Of a stretch of 64,000 nucleotides of DNA, positions 22,844 to 32,764 are shown piece by piece. A program made the translations under genes and the position numbers. Below the pieces are notes generated by a model. The model saw only the letters and a list, made by a program, of their open reading frames with translations, had not been told where the DNA came from and ran no database searches. The stretch comes from Prostheceraeus crozeri (Eukaryota > Platyhelminthes > Polycladida > Euryleptidae): the NCBI GenBank assembly GCA_907163375.1, contig CAJQUW010007039.1, forward strand, positions 186,001-250,000. Reading direction: 5' to 3'. Position 1 is the stretch's first letter; each line of letters opens with the position of its first letter.

Positions 22844-24901
22844 ATGTCTTCGAACAAGTTCTTCGAAGTAGACAAAAAAACTCTGCAGCAGCACATTTCT
22901 GCTGCTCGTGTATCTTTTGTTCCGCCACCGAAGTCATTAACCAGTGGCAGTGCCAATCTTGATTCGAGGATAAAGGCCGTGCAAGTGGACATATCACCGG
23001 TTGCCGAGAGCTCAGGAGACGACAAGAAACCATTGTTGGCCCCTTTCCTTTATTGTGATGCCTGTAAGAAATTGTTTCTTTGGTTTAAGAAGACAAGAGG
23101 ACAGTGGGTCAACCAGAGTGGGGTCAGTGCAATAAAGCGCCATCTCGAGAAAAACTGCGCACCGGCGACGTCGACGTCCAATCAACTCACCATTCACCGA
23201 AGTTTTCAGTGTGCTCCATCAACAAGCAAGTCTCCTCTTCCGAAAGAAGCAAAAGAACAATGGCAGCAGCATGTAGTGAAGCTTGTTTGTGCCCATCCGA
23301 CTGTGTCCATCAACGCCATGGCTCAAATTGCATCTTTTTGCGCAAACTTCGCTTCTCCGGTAACGCACAGAGACAAGAAGATCAATGACTATTCCATCGA
23401 ACGAACTTACATTTCATCGGGGTTAATGACTGAGGGAGAGCAATCCCATGCGAAGTTGCAACATCATTTTAGAAACAGTCTCAACGATCCGGATGCTGGT
23501 GTATCATGCATGATTCATTTTTGGTCTGGAAGACATGAACATCGACTTTCTTATTTTGCCATTGTTGCTTGTGGACTCGATAAAGATTGGCGTTGGTTCA
23601 GTTATCCACTTGAGATTTGTGATTTGGATGATGTACCACACGACGCTTCGTTCACTTTCAAAATTCTCGAAGAATGCATTAAGTCACCGGATGATGAAAA
23701 ACAGGGTGAGCTCTCTCAACCCATCTTTATAGTTAGTGACAACGAACCGAAAATGGTCGCAGCGTTCGACGGCCGTTATCCAACGACGCTGAACTTGGGT
23801 GGTAGAATTGGTTGTACCGAACATGCCTTGTCGACTTGTGTCAAAGACGTTTTCGAGAAGTCTCCACCAGAATTACTAAGTGGCATGCTGTCTAATCTGA
23901 CTTCTGTGGAATCTTTCTATAACGTACGCGACCAAAATGCGAAGCGACTGAAGCGTGCTATTCCTGATAAAAGCACGACTCGCCCATGGCGCTTTCAACA
24001 TTCTCGACTTCGATCTGCGGTGGACAACTACACTGTATTTCTGTCAGAAGAAGACTGTCATGTATCTGACAATTTTCCACCTTTACCTTCACTGAAATCT
24101 CTGTTGGATACTATGGAAGCCGTCAAGTGCTTCTTTGACAGAGTTGAGGTTGATGAGCCAACTTCTCATCTATCTTACCTGAACTATCTTACTTTGGATA
24201 TTCACTTGTTCCAAATGCAGATTAGTGAAGAAGTGCCTGCCATCGCTCGGGAGACTTGCTGCCTTCTACGAAACCAGATGAGAAAGAAGCTGTGGCCATA
24301 TTGTGGTTCATCATTTGCAAAAGCGGCTTGTTATTTGTCAGGCATTGATGTCTGCAACACGGCTTTGGATATGGTGAAAACTCTTAGATATTCCAGCAAA
24401 AAGACCCGAGAATTGCAGGTGTTCATGAATGAATGGGAGCAGGAGATGCAAGGATTCAAATCGAGTGTTGTGAATTATTTGAATCAGCTGCTTGATTCAA
24501 TGCATATATCTGATATCCCCACGGACAAAGTCAGTGATAACCAGGAACGTGAGCCCTCGACATCCAGCGATCCGTTTGAGACATTGTTTGCTCTACGCCC
24601 AAAGCACATGAAGACTTCGCTTCATGAACAACTTGAAAGAGAAATGTTGTTTTTTGAGACCATTCGTGTGGCCTCCAGACATCCGACCAAAGATTTTTGG
24701 AAAGAGAAAGGACCACAAATGAGACTTTTGTCAAAGTGTGCAAAAATTCTTTTTTCCACCCCAGTGTCATCGGCTTCTGTAGAAAGACTATTCAGCGAGG
24801 CGGAGATTCTCTTATCAAAGCTTCGAAAAAGGTTCAAGCCTGACAAGCTCAGCGCTATGATTTACACAAAATATGCCTGTAAGTTAGAGACTGTATTATA
24901 A
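22844..24901 (+). CDS. hAT transposase, intact (BED finger, RNase-H-like fold, hATC)
   Basis: The 685-residue product would cut and paste the surrounding element. A BED-type C2HC finger for DNA binding lies at residues 71-105 (C71, C74, H100, C105). The RNase-H-like core shows IVSDN with D299 as the second catalytic Asp, then CTEH (C324, H327), the conserved CxxH of hAT transposases. The C-terminal dimerisation block SSASVERLFSEAE begins near residue 642, with the likely catalytic Glu at 647. At the place where hATs normally have the first Asp (DxW), this protein reads MIHFWSGR with His225, and copy 1 has the same residue. The start ATG follows a 740-bp leader, and the stop is followed by the minisatellite. 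Confidence 0.93.
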   Translation: MSSNKFFEVDKKTLQQHISAARVSFVPPPKSLTSGSANLDSRIKAVQVDISPVAESSGDDKKPLLAPFLYCDACKKLFLWFKKTRGQWVNQSGVSAIKRHLEKNCAPATSTSNQLTIHRSFQCAPSTSKSPLPKEAKEQWQQHVVKLVCAHPTVSINAMAQIASFCANFASPVTHRDKKINDYSIERTYISSGLMTEGEQSHAKLQHHFRNSLNDPDAGVSCMIHFWSGRHEHRLSYFAIVACGLDKDWRWFSYPLEICDLDDVPHDASFTFKILEECIKSPDDEKQGELSQPIFIVSDNEPKMVAAFDGRYPTTLNLGGRIGCTEHALSTCVKDVFEKSPPELLSGMLSNLTSVESFYNVRDQNAKRLKRAIPDKSTTRPWRFQHSRLRSAVDNYTVFLSEEDCHVSDNFPPLPSLKSLLDTMEAVKCFFDRVEVDEPTSHLSYLNYLTLDIHLFQMQISEEVPAIARETCCLLRNQMRKKLWPYCGSSFAKAACYLSGIDVCNTALDMVKTLRYSSKKTRELQVFMNEWEQEMQGFKSSVVNYLNQLLDSMHISDIPTDKVSDNQEREPSTSSDPFETLFALRPKHMKTSLHEQLEREMLFFETIRVASRHPTKDFWKEKGPQMRLLSKCAKILFSTPVSSASVERLFSEAEILLSKLRKRFKPDKLSAMIYTKYACKLETVL

Positions 24902-24929
24902 TTCAGTTCCTAAGTTTGCATGAACATTT

Positions 24930-25450
24930 GTTATTCATTTGATATATTTCATAACAACGTTTGTTAATCCATTGACATTTTTCTAGTACATCGGCTATTC
25001 TCTAGATTTTCATACCCGTAGAAACGTTTGTTAATCCATTGATATTTTTCTAGAGCATCAGCTATTCTCTTGATAGTCTTCATTGCCGCATGGTAGCGTT
25101 TTGCGTTTTTTAATCCATTGATATTTTACTTCAGTATCTGCTATTCTCATGATTGTTTTTATACCCGCATTTTGTTTGTTAATCCATTGATATTTTCTTG
25201 AGTATTTGCTTTTGCCTTGATGGTTTTCAAAGTGACGCTTGTTAATCCATCGATGGTCTTCATTCGGCATCACGCGGGTCTCAAAGTAACGGTTGTTAGT
25301 CCATTGATAATTTATTGAAGATCTGCTATTCTTAGATTGTAGTACTGTCATTCGTAGGCCTTTATACATAATAGGGCCTACATTGGAGAGTTTTCATAAT
25401 ATGTAGCTTTCATCAATACATTGATATTTTTTAATGTTTGATGCCTTTTT
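24930..25450. repeat. Degenerate minisatellite in hAT copy 2
   Basis: Mirror of the array at 5320-5830. The core read on the minus strand is again ATCAATGGATTAACAAACG, and the minus-strand frame 25058-25369 gives the same 103-residue YQWINK-type reading. Few differences from copy 1 (for example IKKRK for INKRK). Confidence 0.8.
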
Positions 25451-26299
25451 AGCAGCAACATTTGTCAATCCTTGGACAAATTTTCAATGAACGTTTGTTT
25501 CTCGAATATAAATTTGTCTTTTTGCATTTGTAGCTTTATCATCAAAGTTAGATAGAATTGGAATTACACCGTACCTAAATACATGGGATGCGAGCGAGCG
25601 CATTATCACATATTCATGAATCAGTAGTTGTTTTCTGTTGATAAGTCATAGAAATATGCGTAGGCGAAGTATTGACTTCATTGCTTGTATACAGGCACTG
25701 TACTTGTATTGTAAACTTAAATATGATATTGCGATGAGCTAGAAGTTTGCCATGTTCATCACAAGTACGGCACCGCATGAAGTGAATCAGAGTGAATAGA
25801 CATGCGAATATGTGTATGTATAGGCATATATGTAATCGAAGACTATTTCGATGAAGTCTTTATTGATTGACTAATCCCTGAAACAAAATGATAGATATTT
25901 TTGATAATTAGTAAAAACTTGCAATTTTTGGAAATTACAAAATAAGATAGATTGATATGCCAATACTTTTTCATCCAAAAGATAGGTCAACTAAAAGCGC
26001 TTAATCTCATCAGTTCAATTACGAAAATCCGTTAATCGACTTGTAGTCCGAAAGAAGAGAACCATAAACCGTATATAGGAAGAGTAATGAGCCATGGGAA
26101 TTCTGATAGGAAATACTGAAAAATCCCGTGGGAATGGGAATTCCCATGGGATTCCCATCAAAAATCCCGTGGGAATTGGATGGGAATGGGAATTCAAAAT
26201 CAATTCCCACGGCAAGCCTGCCCTATACATATAATATCACTACCTGGCATTACTTTCTGTTGAAGTTTTCACTAGCGACTCTTTCTACAAACCATGGTT

Positions 26300-26640
26300 T
26301 TAATACAACTCTTGCTTTACGTTTTTTGTTGGTTGCAGAGATTTCCAAATAATGACATTCGACACAAGAATTTGCTTTTTCTAGGTGCCATGCGTGATGC
26401 ACACTTGGGCGGTCATGAATCTCTAATTCCGACGATCCCGAGCACGATGCCACAGCAGACTCGATTTTGGTGATCTTCTTGATCCGATCCATGAACGTTG
26501 TCCGCTGACATCCTCTCGCCCGTTTTCCTTCTATTCGACCTTGAAGTAGACCTATTGCACTTTCCGTCCTTCGTTCCGAATCATGTGTTAGCTTAGATGA
26601 CGTTCCCTAATGATGGCCACAGCTCTCTTCAACACGTCAT
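26300..26640 (-). mobile_element. LINE 3'-end fragment
   Basis: The minus-strand frame through 26250-26600 reads IGLLQGRIEGKRARGCQRTT and then FMDRIKKITKI. This is the GK-EGKR-RGR-R...D pattern found at the C-terminus of many LINE polyproteins. The rest is degenerate. It lies just outside the right target duplication of hAT copy 2, so hAT inserted beside or into an old LINE. Confidence 0.5.
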
Positions 26641-27838
26641 CATTATAGTCACTCTGTCTCTGTATGAAACAGGGAGCATTCTTCTCAGAAACCGCAGTGA
26701 AGTAAAAACAGCAAAATGGTAGATATTAGCTTTAATAACATATTCTTGAATTTCATAAGATTCTTTTTGGTGTCTTTTATGTTCAGCAACTGTGCGTAAT
26801 TTATGCAAATGCTCAGTGCCTATCATGTTTTGCAGGCACGATTACAATATGTGCTGACTAAATAAGGGTTCTAACTACTGCATAACTGAGGTTTCCAATA
26901 TGAATTGTATAGCTGCAGTGTCAACTGGAGAGATGTAGCAGCCTTAGAGAATGTCTTATAAATATAGAACATTATTGCAAAACTAGATTTTTAAACATGT
27001 AATTAAAACTGTGCTGCCTGCATTTTTCCGAAAGAGTTCTTAAAACTACACTTTTGAGAATGAGCTTCGTAATTATTTATAATAGACACAGATGTAAAAC
27101 ATTGCTTTTAATTAAATCTTGTTTTCAAACATGCATCTATAACCGCGCCTTGGAATTTTTAAACTTGTTTTAAAACATGCTATGCATGATAAATCAATCG
27201 AGATCCCTGCAATTGACAAGTCTGACCAATAGATTAGTTGATAGACAGTTAAATGCTGAATTCAGGAAAAGGGTGGCAAAACATAATCCTATATTGCTTC
27301 TCCGTGGTCTGCTAGAGAGGTGGACGCGAAGATTTAGAATGTTGCACAAGTAATATAAATATGCAACTAATTAAACTTATGAATAACATGCAGTCGTCAT
27401 TACAGGTGCTGGGATCATTCACATCACAATAACTTTTGAAGTTGTCGATTCAATTAATAGGCTGGTCATTCAAAAGAAACTATGCAAAATGCTGGGATAA
27501 GATAGACATTATTTTAAAATCATGGATTCATTAAACCATGAACACGATGCAGTTATCTCAAAACGATGAAAAGTAGTTATATGAAGAGATGTAATATAGA
27601 ACTAAAACAAAAGTCTGAAAAGCAAGAAAGCATAATTTTTTTCTTTCAAAACATATCCAAGAAGCATGTTTTTTTAAACCCAATACTTGCGAACCATCAG
27701 AAGTCGGAACCGGAGTTCTACCAAACCTTCCTGACCAAAGCTTCCCTGACTCAAATTCAGGCTTTACGTTTAACTTTCCTGAAGGTCTATACAAAGACCT
27801 AAAGGAAATTTAGACGTAACGTATTTTGATATGATAGA
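26641..27838. other. No recognised gene
   Basis: AT-rich, with only short frames and no visible repeat ends. Confidence 0.5.
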
Positions 27839-27846
27839 CTTTGAAG

Positions 27847-28542
27847 CAGGGATGCGGAGTCGGAGTCGGAGTCCTATCATTTTTGCTGGAGTCGGAGTCC
27901 TATCAAATGATAGGACTCCGGACTCCGGCCTATTACTAGACCCGAAATATAATACAAACAAATTATTTATTCTCGTGCATAGCTGCTGTCACTGTCTTGA
28001 TGTCAACATTCTCCGTCAAACAAAAGTACAGAGACAGCAGTGCATGCAAAGCTTGCAATAGTTGAGGGAATGAACCGTAATAGTGAAAAAGGATTGTCTT
28101 TCCACTCGGTGATTTAATAGAGAAGACAAGCCTTCCTAGCCTCGATCGCACGTACACGCCAAAGGTCACATCGGAGACAAGAATGAAATACTAGTCTGTT
28201 TGAGAACATTACCTCTTACCCTGACGTGAATCGTGTGTGATGGCTCCTCTAAAGCGCATATTAAAATCGAAAATGTACTCATATTTTTTGGAGAAGGATG
28301 GGGGATTTTCCTACCTAGTAGAGACTGTATAAAAACCGTGTGAAGCACAAGTGATATGCAAAGTTGGTAAACCTTCATAGAAAATAATTGATTTGATGCA
28401 GCAATGATCACTAAAATCAGGCTCAGGTAAGCCTATAATGATCTATGAAGTAGGTTACTAGTTAATTTTTCAAAAAACTAGGCTCATATACTTGCCACCC
28501 GGAGTCGGAGTCCTATCAAAATGATAGGACTCCGCATCCCTG
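27847..28542. mobile_element. Non-autonomous hAT-type element (MITE), complete
   Basis: Starts CAGGGATGCGGAGTCGGAGT and ends ...GGACTCCGCATCCCTG, the inverted copy. It is flanked by a perfect 8-bp duplication CTTTGAAG (27839-27846 and 28543-28550). Both subterminal zones contain palindromes built from GGAGTCCTATCA and TGATAGGACTCC. No transposase-like frame lies inside (696 bp). A truncated relative is at 21163. Confidence 0.93.
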
Positions 28543-28550
28543 CTTTGAAG

Positions 28551-29220
28551 TCCTATTGAGTATGATATCCTACACTGTCACCAATGGCATGATTTGATAG
28601 CATGCTCAGCAAGACATCAAAGTCTATCATATAAAGATACTGTAGGCTACTCCATTCGTCCCGGGAGACACGTCATTCACCCACAGTAGCTTCTGAGCAT
28701 TTATTCTATTAATAGGCCCCTGGAATTTTTTTTCCAGGAAGCTAGAACAATGCATAGCTAAGATCGTGAAGTAGCCTAAATGTTTTCCCACTGACTTCAT
28801 GGAGATACTCGTAGATGTCAAGTCAAGTTATATCAAAAGATGCATCGACTCGGAGAATGCATACCGGTATCTTTTCATGCTCGTAGATTCTGAATTGTAT
28901 CATGAAATCACCAGCCTGATATGCCCATAGGCTTACTTAGTTCTCAATAATTGACAGTCATTTTGTTGCAATTTGTGCTTTATCTTGCAGCAACAAATTG
29001 CATATCAACCAATCGAAAACTCGTACAATATTATTTCAAAAAAAGTTGTGAATTTAGACTTCAAATTACCTATCGACATCGAATCAAACTTGAACCTTCT
29101 GGGCGTTGTATGGACACCAAGTTTATCATAGATTGACCATTTTGCAAACGTTGTTCAAGTCGTCTCTATGATTATCGTCTCCGATACTATCTCACTATGA
29201 ATTATGGCTAGTTTATGAGT
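28551..29220. other. No recognised gene
   Basis: Short frames only and no repeat structure seen. Confidence 0.5.
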
Positions 29221-29224
29221 CAAT

Positions 29225-29480
29225 CATCGTCAGTTTGCTGCTTTACTGTGCCCCGCTCTTCGTCAATTTCAATTCTAGATGTTCTAACATCGCCGACAGA
29301 ATTTTTAAAAGGGCAAGACGCATAATTTGCTCTAAAGCATGCAATTGTCGCTATCGTCAACTAAATCACTTCTTCAAATGTGATTCCTCTATAAAAAGCT
29401 TCTTGCATCAGCGAATTTACCAGACAACCCTTTCTTTATTCGATATACCTAGTCCCGAGAATCCGTAGAAGTCGAACATT
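29225..29480 (+). mobile_element. Possible LINE reverse transcriptase C-terminal fragment
   Basis: The plus-strand frame reads LLYCAPLFVNFNSRC and IADRIFKRARRIICS. This resembles the thumb-end region of CR1/L2-type LINEs (YC-P-F ... I-KRA-RII). The similarity is short and the assignment tentative. Confidence 0.4.
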
Positions 29481-31095
29481 AGTCCCTTTCTCGTATACAA
29501 GCCGACGACAAAATTGTTTTAGTTATTTCCTCCATAATATATAATGATTCAAATGGACAGCATGCGTGTATCTCGTGATGAAAGTACTTTATTCACTTTA
29601 CTTGACTTGCTTTCTCCGTTTACCTGTCATAACCATTTTGTGATCAACTTGCTTGGTTTTGATTCCTATTTTTCCAAATATAGGGTTATTATTATCATTA
29701 TTATATCATTATTATAGGTTGCGCCTGTATCAAAAAGAATTTGACACATTTTTGTAGCAATTCACATTATCAGTTACGAAACATTCAGGTGTCTTCCTAC
29801 ATATTCAACCACAATTTAACAACTGATCGCAATTATTTCTATCCAAATGTTTCTTTCATCACGTTTCCCGTTGTTCTTCCCACTTGCCGCACGAATAATT
29901 TTCTCCCAAATCATCCCTCAAAGTTGGCGATCGCAGCTTTCTACTGAAATGATCCTGACCTCCGAATCTCATCTCCTTGCGTTCACACGGCACTATTGCC
30001 ACTGTCGTGACTTCCTGTCTAACATTCGTACACCCGGGTAGGTCGAGGTCATGATAGAAGTTTGTTTTTCAACACTGGTGATTGTGTGAAATCGCGGCCG
30101 GTGTTGCAAGTTGTGGTTACTTCCTTACGATTGCCATTTGGCTCGGTGTCGTTCTTCAATGCGCGAGCTTCTGTCCACAATGTCGCAGTTGGTGAAGAAA
30201 AATGAGTGCGAAGTTTCATGGCACCTGTTCCTTAACTTAGTGCTTTATTGGTGATGCATATTTTCTTTAAATGATATCAAATTGAATTCCTTAAATACAT
30301 GTATACTTAATACTTTGTGAGTAGTAAACAAAATTCAGAATTTCAGGTTGCAGCAAGGAGAAATATTTGCTAGCTACGGTCAACGCTCATCTGCCCCATG
30401 GTCTGCTCCTTGAGCGTCGAATCCGCCTAAACTAATCCGATCAAGTCGCTTGAAACCCGCGCTACATCCTTGTTCAAATAAATCAGAGTAACCACATTTC
30501 TTGTTCGGTTAGACTACCCGGTATTTATACTCATGTCATTAACGCATTTCAGAGGTTGGTCATGTTTTCAGTGACAAATGTATTTCAAAGGCACACCAAT
30601 ACCTTGTTTATTGAGCATTGAAAATGCTGTATCTCCAGTTTCTTTGGACCATTTGCTTATTTTAAGTGCACAACGTAGTCTATAGTTACGAAAAGTTTCG
30701 GTACCGGTAGTTAATTCATTTATAACAATGGATCAGGTATATTTCAGAATTGAACTTTTTTGCTAAAATACAGATGCAGTTTTTATTCATCTTGATTTAC
30801 ATGCTCATTCAGTAGAGAAGTCATCAACTAGGTGGATTTTGCAATAGGCATGCAATTGCTATATAAAGTTGGAGAATGTGAATCCTGGACAGCATCAGGT
30901 AGAATTCGACGCAGCCTTCTACCTCCAAAGATCGAAAGTAAGTTTAGTCTTTCCACTAGATGGACGATGGTCATTAAAAGAAACAGCCAACTTGACCCTG
31001 CACTCATTCACAGCATGATGATGAGTGCTCTTAAATATATTTAACAAAAGAGCAGAAAAACAGGTAGCGTATCACATTTCGTATCCAGCACCTTA
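29481..31095. other. No recognised gene
   Basis: A short ATT-rich simple repeat lies near 29685-29716. Other frames are not recognised. Faint R-T-N-FLP-type similarity near 29890 may be an extension of the LINE fragment upstream, but it is too weak to call. Confidence 0.4.
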
Positions 31096-31180
31096 ACGTA
31101 GAACAGTGGTTTTCAAACTGGGGTCCGCGGAATGCCAAGCAGTTTCACGGGGACCGCGAAATTGACGGCAACATGTCAAA

Positions 31181-31722
31181 ATGAAGCTCGCAGTATGGCA
31201 TTCGAAGTTAGACAAAAAGAACTTTGCGCCATTTCCACATCTGAAAACATTTATCGATGTGATTGAACTTTACGCAGATAAGATGAAACATCATGTTTCA
31301 ATTCTAAGCAAAGAAATTTGTCGGTGCTTTCCCGATCTGCATGAATTTGGAAAATGCCATTGTTTCATCGTTGGCACTCTCCTTTATATTTATCTGCCTT
31401 CAGATGAAAGCTTCATTCAAGACCAGTTTATCGACTCGGAGCATGATGAAGGTGCAAAGCTTGTTTTTCGTGAAATATGTGGCAGTGACTTTTGGATTAG
31501 AATGACTCAATCCTATCCCGATGTCGGAAAGATGGTTCTTAATAAAGTGCTTATTTCATTTTCAACCACATGAGTGTGAGAGCGTTTTCAACTCTATTTG
31601 CGATGAAAACAAAATCTCGAAGAATACTAGATGTGACTCATGACATGAAAGTTACACTATCCAAAACACAGACCAACGTGCAAGAACTGCTGAAGACGAA
31701 GCAGGGGCACCACTCTCACTGA
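31181..31722 (+). pseudogene. hAT transposase C-terminal half (ZBED-like), frameshifted
   Basis: The first frame (31181-31573) reads KLAVWHSKLDKKNFAPFPHL through IQDQFIDSE and CGSDFWIRMTQSYPDVGK, typical of the ZBED5-like hAT C-terminal region. After one frame change near 31560 it continues MSVRAFSTLFAMKTKSRR and ends KTKQGHHSH, matching the usual CE-FS-L--IKTK-R ... KQ-H-SH ending. The zinc finger and first catalytic region are absent. Confidence 0.8.
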
Positions 31723-31862
31723 ACTGATTGTGAAATTGATGCATGTTGAGATTTATCTATTCGGAATAAATAATTGTTCACCAAGTAATATTTTTGTTTC
31801 ACTATCCTTTACGAGCGGAGACCGCGAATCATTGAAAAATAATTCTGAGACTGCCAACTAAT

Positions 31863-32722
31863 CTTCTTCTTCTTCTTCCTCGGCGTGTTCCCGTCGGTGC
31901 GGGGTCCGCTCTTCTGCTCCGTGTCCGCCACTTTGCGCGATATGCGGCCATGTCCGGGTGTAAATTTGTGTTCTTCAAATCTCTGTGGAGGGTATCGATC
32001 AGCCTTTGCTTTGGTCGACCTTATGATCGTCTGCCGTTCACCTCCAGCCTTGATGCTGCTCTGATGACACTTTCTTCTTCCGATCTGAGAACGTGGCCAT
32101 ACCAACTAAGTCGGCTTTCCATCATTTTCTCATAGATGGGCACAATTTCCATCATCGCACGGATGTCTTCATTCTTTTTCTTGTCGGGCCGTGTGAGTCC
32201 CAGCGACCACCTGAGCATCTTCATATCCATGACGTTGAGCTTTCCGCTTCTTTTGTTATGGGCCAGCGCCAGCACTGACCGTAGAGGGTCACTGGCCTGA
32301 CGATTGATTTGTACATCCTTCCCTTGACTCGAGGGGATGCTTTTCGGTCACACCACACCGTTGTTTCCTTCAATTTTCTCCATGTTGCGTAGTTCGGTGT
32401 CCGACTTCTTCAGTAATTCCACCGTCCTCATCCACGCAAGAGACAAGATATACAAATTTCTGGCATCGGGGAATATCTTTAGTATCAACCTGTATCGTTC
32501 CTCCTACTCTTGAAACAAAAGGTAAATATTCCGTTTTTGAGACATTAAGCTGCATTCCGAAGGTCGAGAAAGAGCCTTTCCATACTTGCAACTGCGATTG
32601 GAGACCGTTTTTAGTTTCGTCTGCACGTATGACGTCGTCTGTGTATAAAAGGGTCCATGGTGCCTCTTTTTGAATGACACGTGCAGCTGCGTCCATAATC
32701 AATGTGAACAACAGGGGATATT
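31863..32722 (-). mobile_element. 5'-truncated RTE-clade LINE
   Basis: Minus-strand frames contain an RT active-site region (WTLLYTDDVI, residues FGMQLNVSKTEYL) at 32370-32711. They then give the RTE C-terminal signature MKMLRWSLGLTRPDKKKNED and IRAMMEIVPIYEKMMESRLS within 32021-32275, followed by the basic GT-RGRRRRR-type end. It is flanked by a perfect 15-bp target duplication AGACTGCCAACTAAT (31848-31862, 32723-32737), so the insertion is fairly recent. The minus-strand 3' end is a short GAA-rich tail. Frame changes make it non-coding. Confidence 0.92.
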
Positions 32723-32764
32723 AGACTGCCAACTAATAATTTCTGAAAAGTTTGAGAGCCACTG

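Larger units (their letters stand above)
22104..26220 (+). mobile_element. hAT transposon, copy 2, apparently complete
   Basis: Starts CAGGCTTGCCGTGGGAAT and ends with its exact inverted copy. It is flanked by a perfect 8-bp target duplication CCCTATAC (22096-22103 and 26221-26228), diagnostic of hAT integration. It carries one uninterrupted transposase, a downstream minisatellite and palindromic GGGAATTCCCAT-type subterminal repeats that are probable transposase-binding sites. It is 4,117 bp long. Together with copy 1 it forms an inverted pair separated by about 13.3 kb. Confidence 0.97.
31104..32764 (+). mobile_element. hAT deletion derivative, interrupted by an RTE LINE
   Basis: Begins CAGTGGTTTTCAAACTGGGG and ends ...AGTTTGAGAGCCACTG, the inverted form of the classical hAT terminus CAGTGGTTCTCAAACT. 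The flanking octamers ACGTAGAA and AAGCAGAC match at 5 of 8 bases, consistent with a decayed duplication. Only the C-terminal half of a transposase remains, starting about 80 bp from the left end, so the N-terminal half was lost by internal deletion. A LINE inserted later at 31863-32722 with a 15-bp duplication. Confidence 0.85.

Noticed and set aside
22752-23197. Antisense frames inside the hAT transposase (and the same ones in copy 1)
   Set aside because: They are conserved only because the two copies are almost identical. They overlap the real transposase on the other strand.
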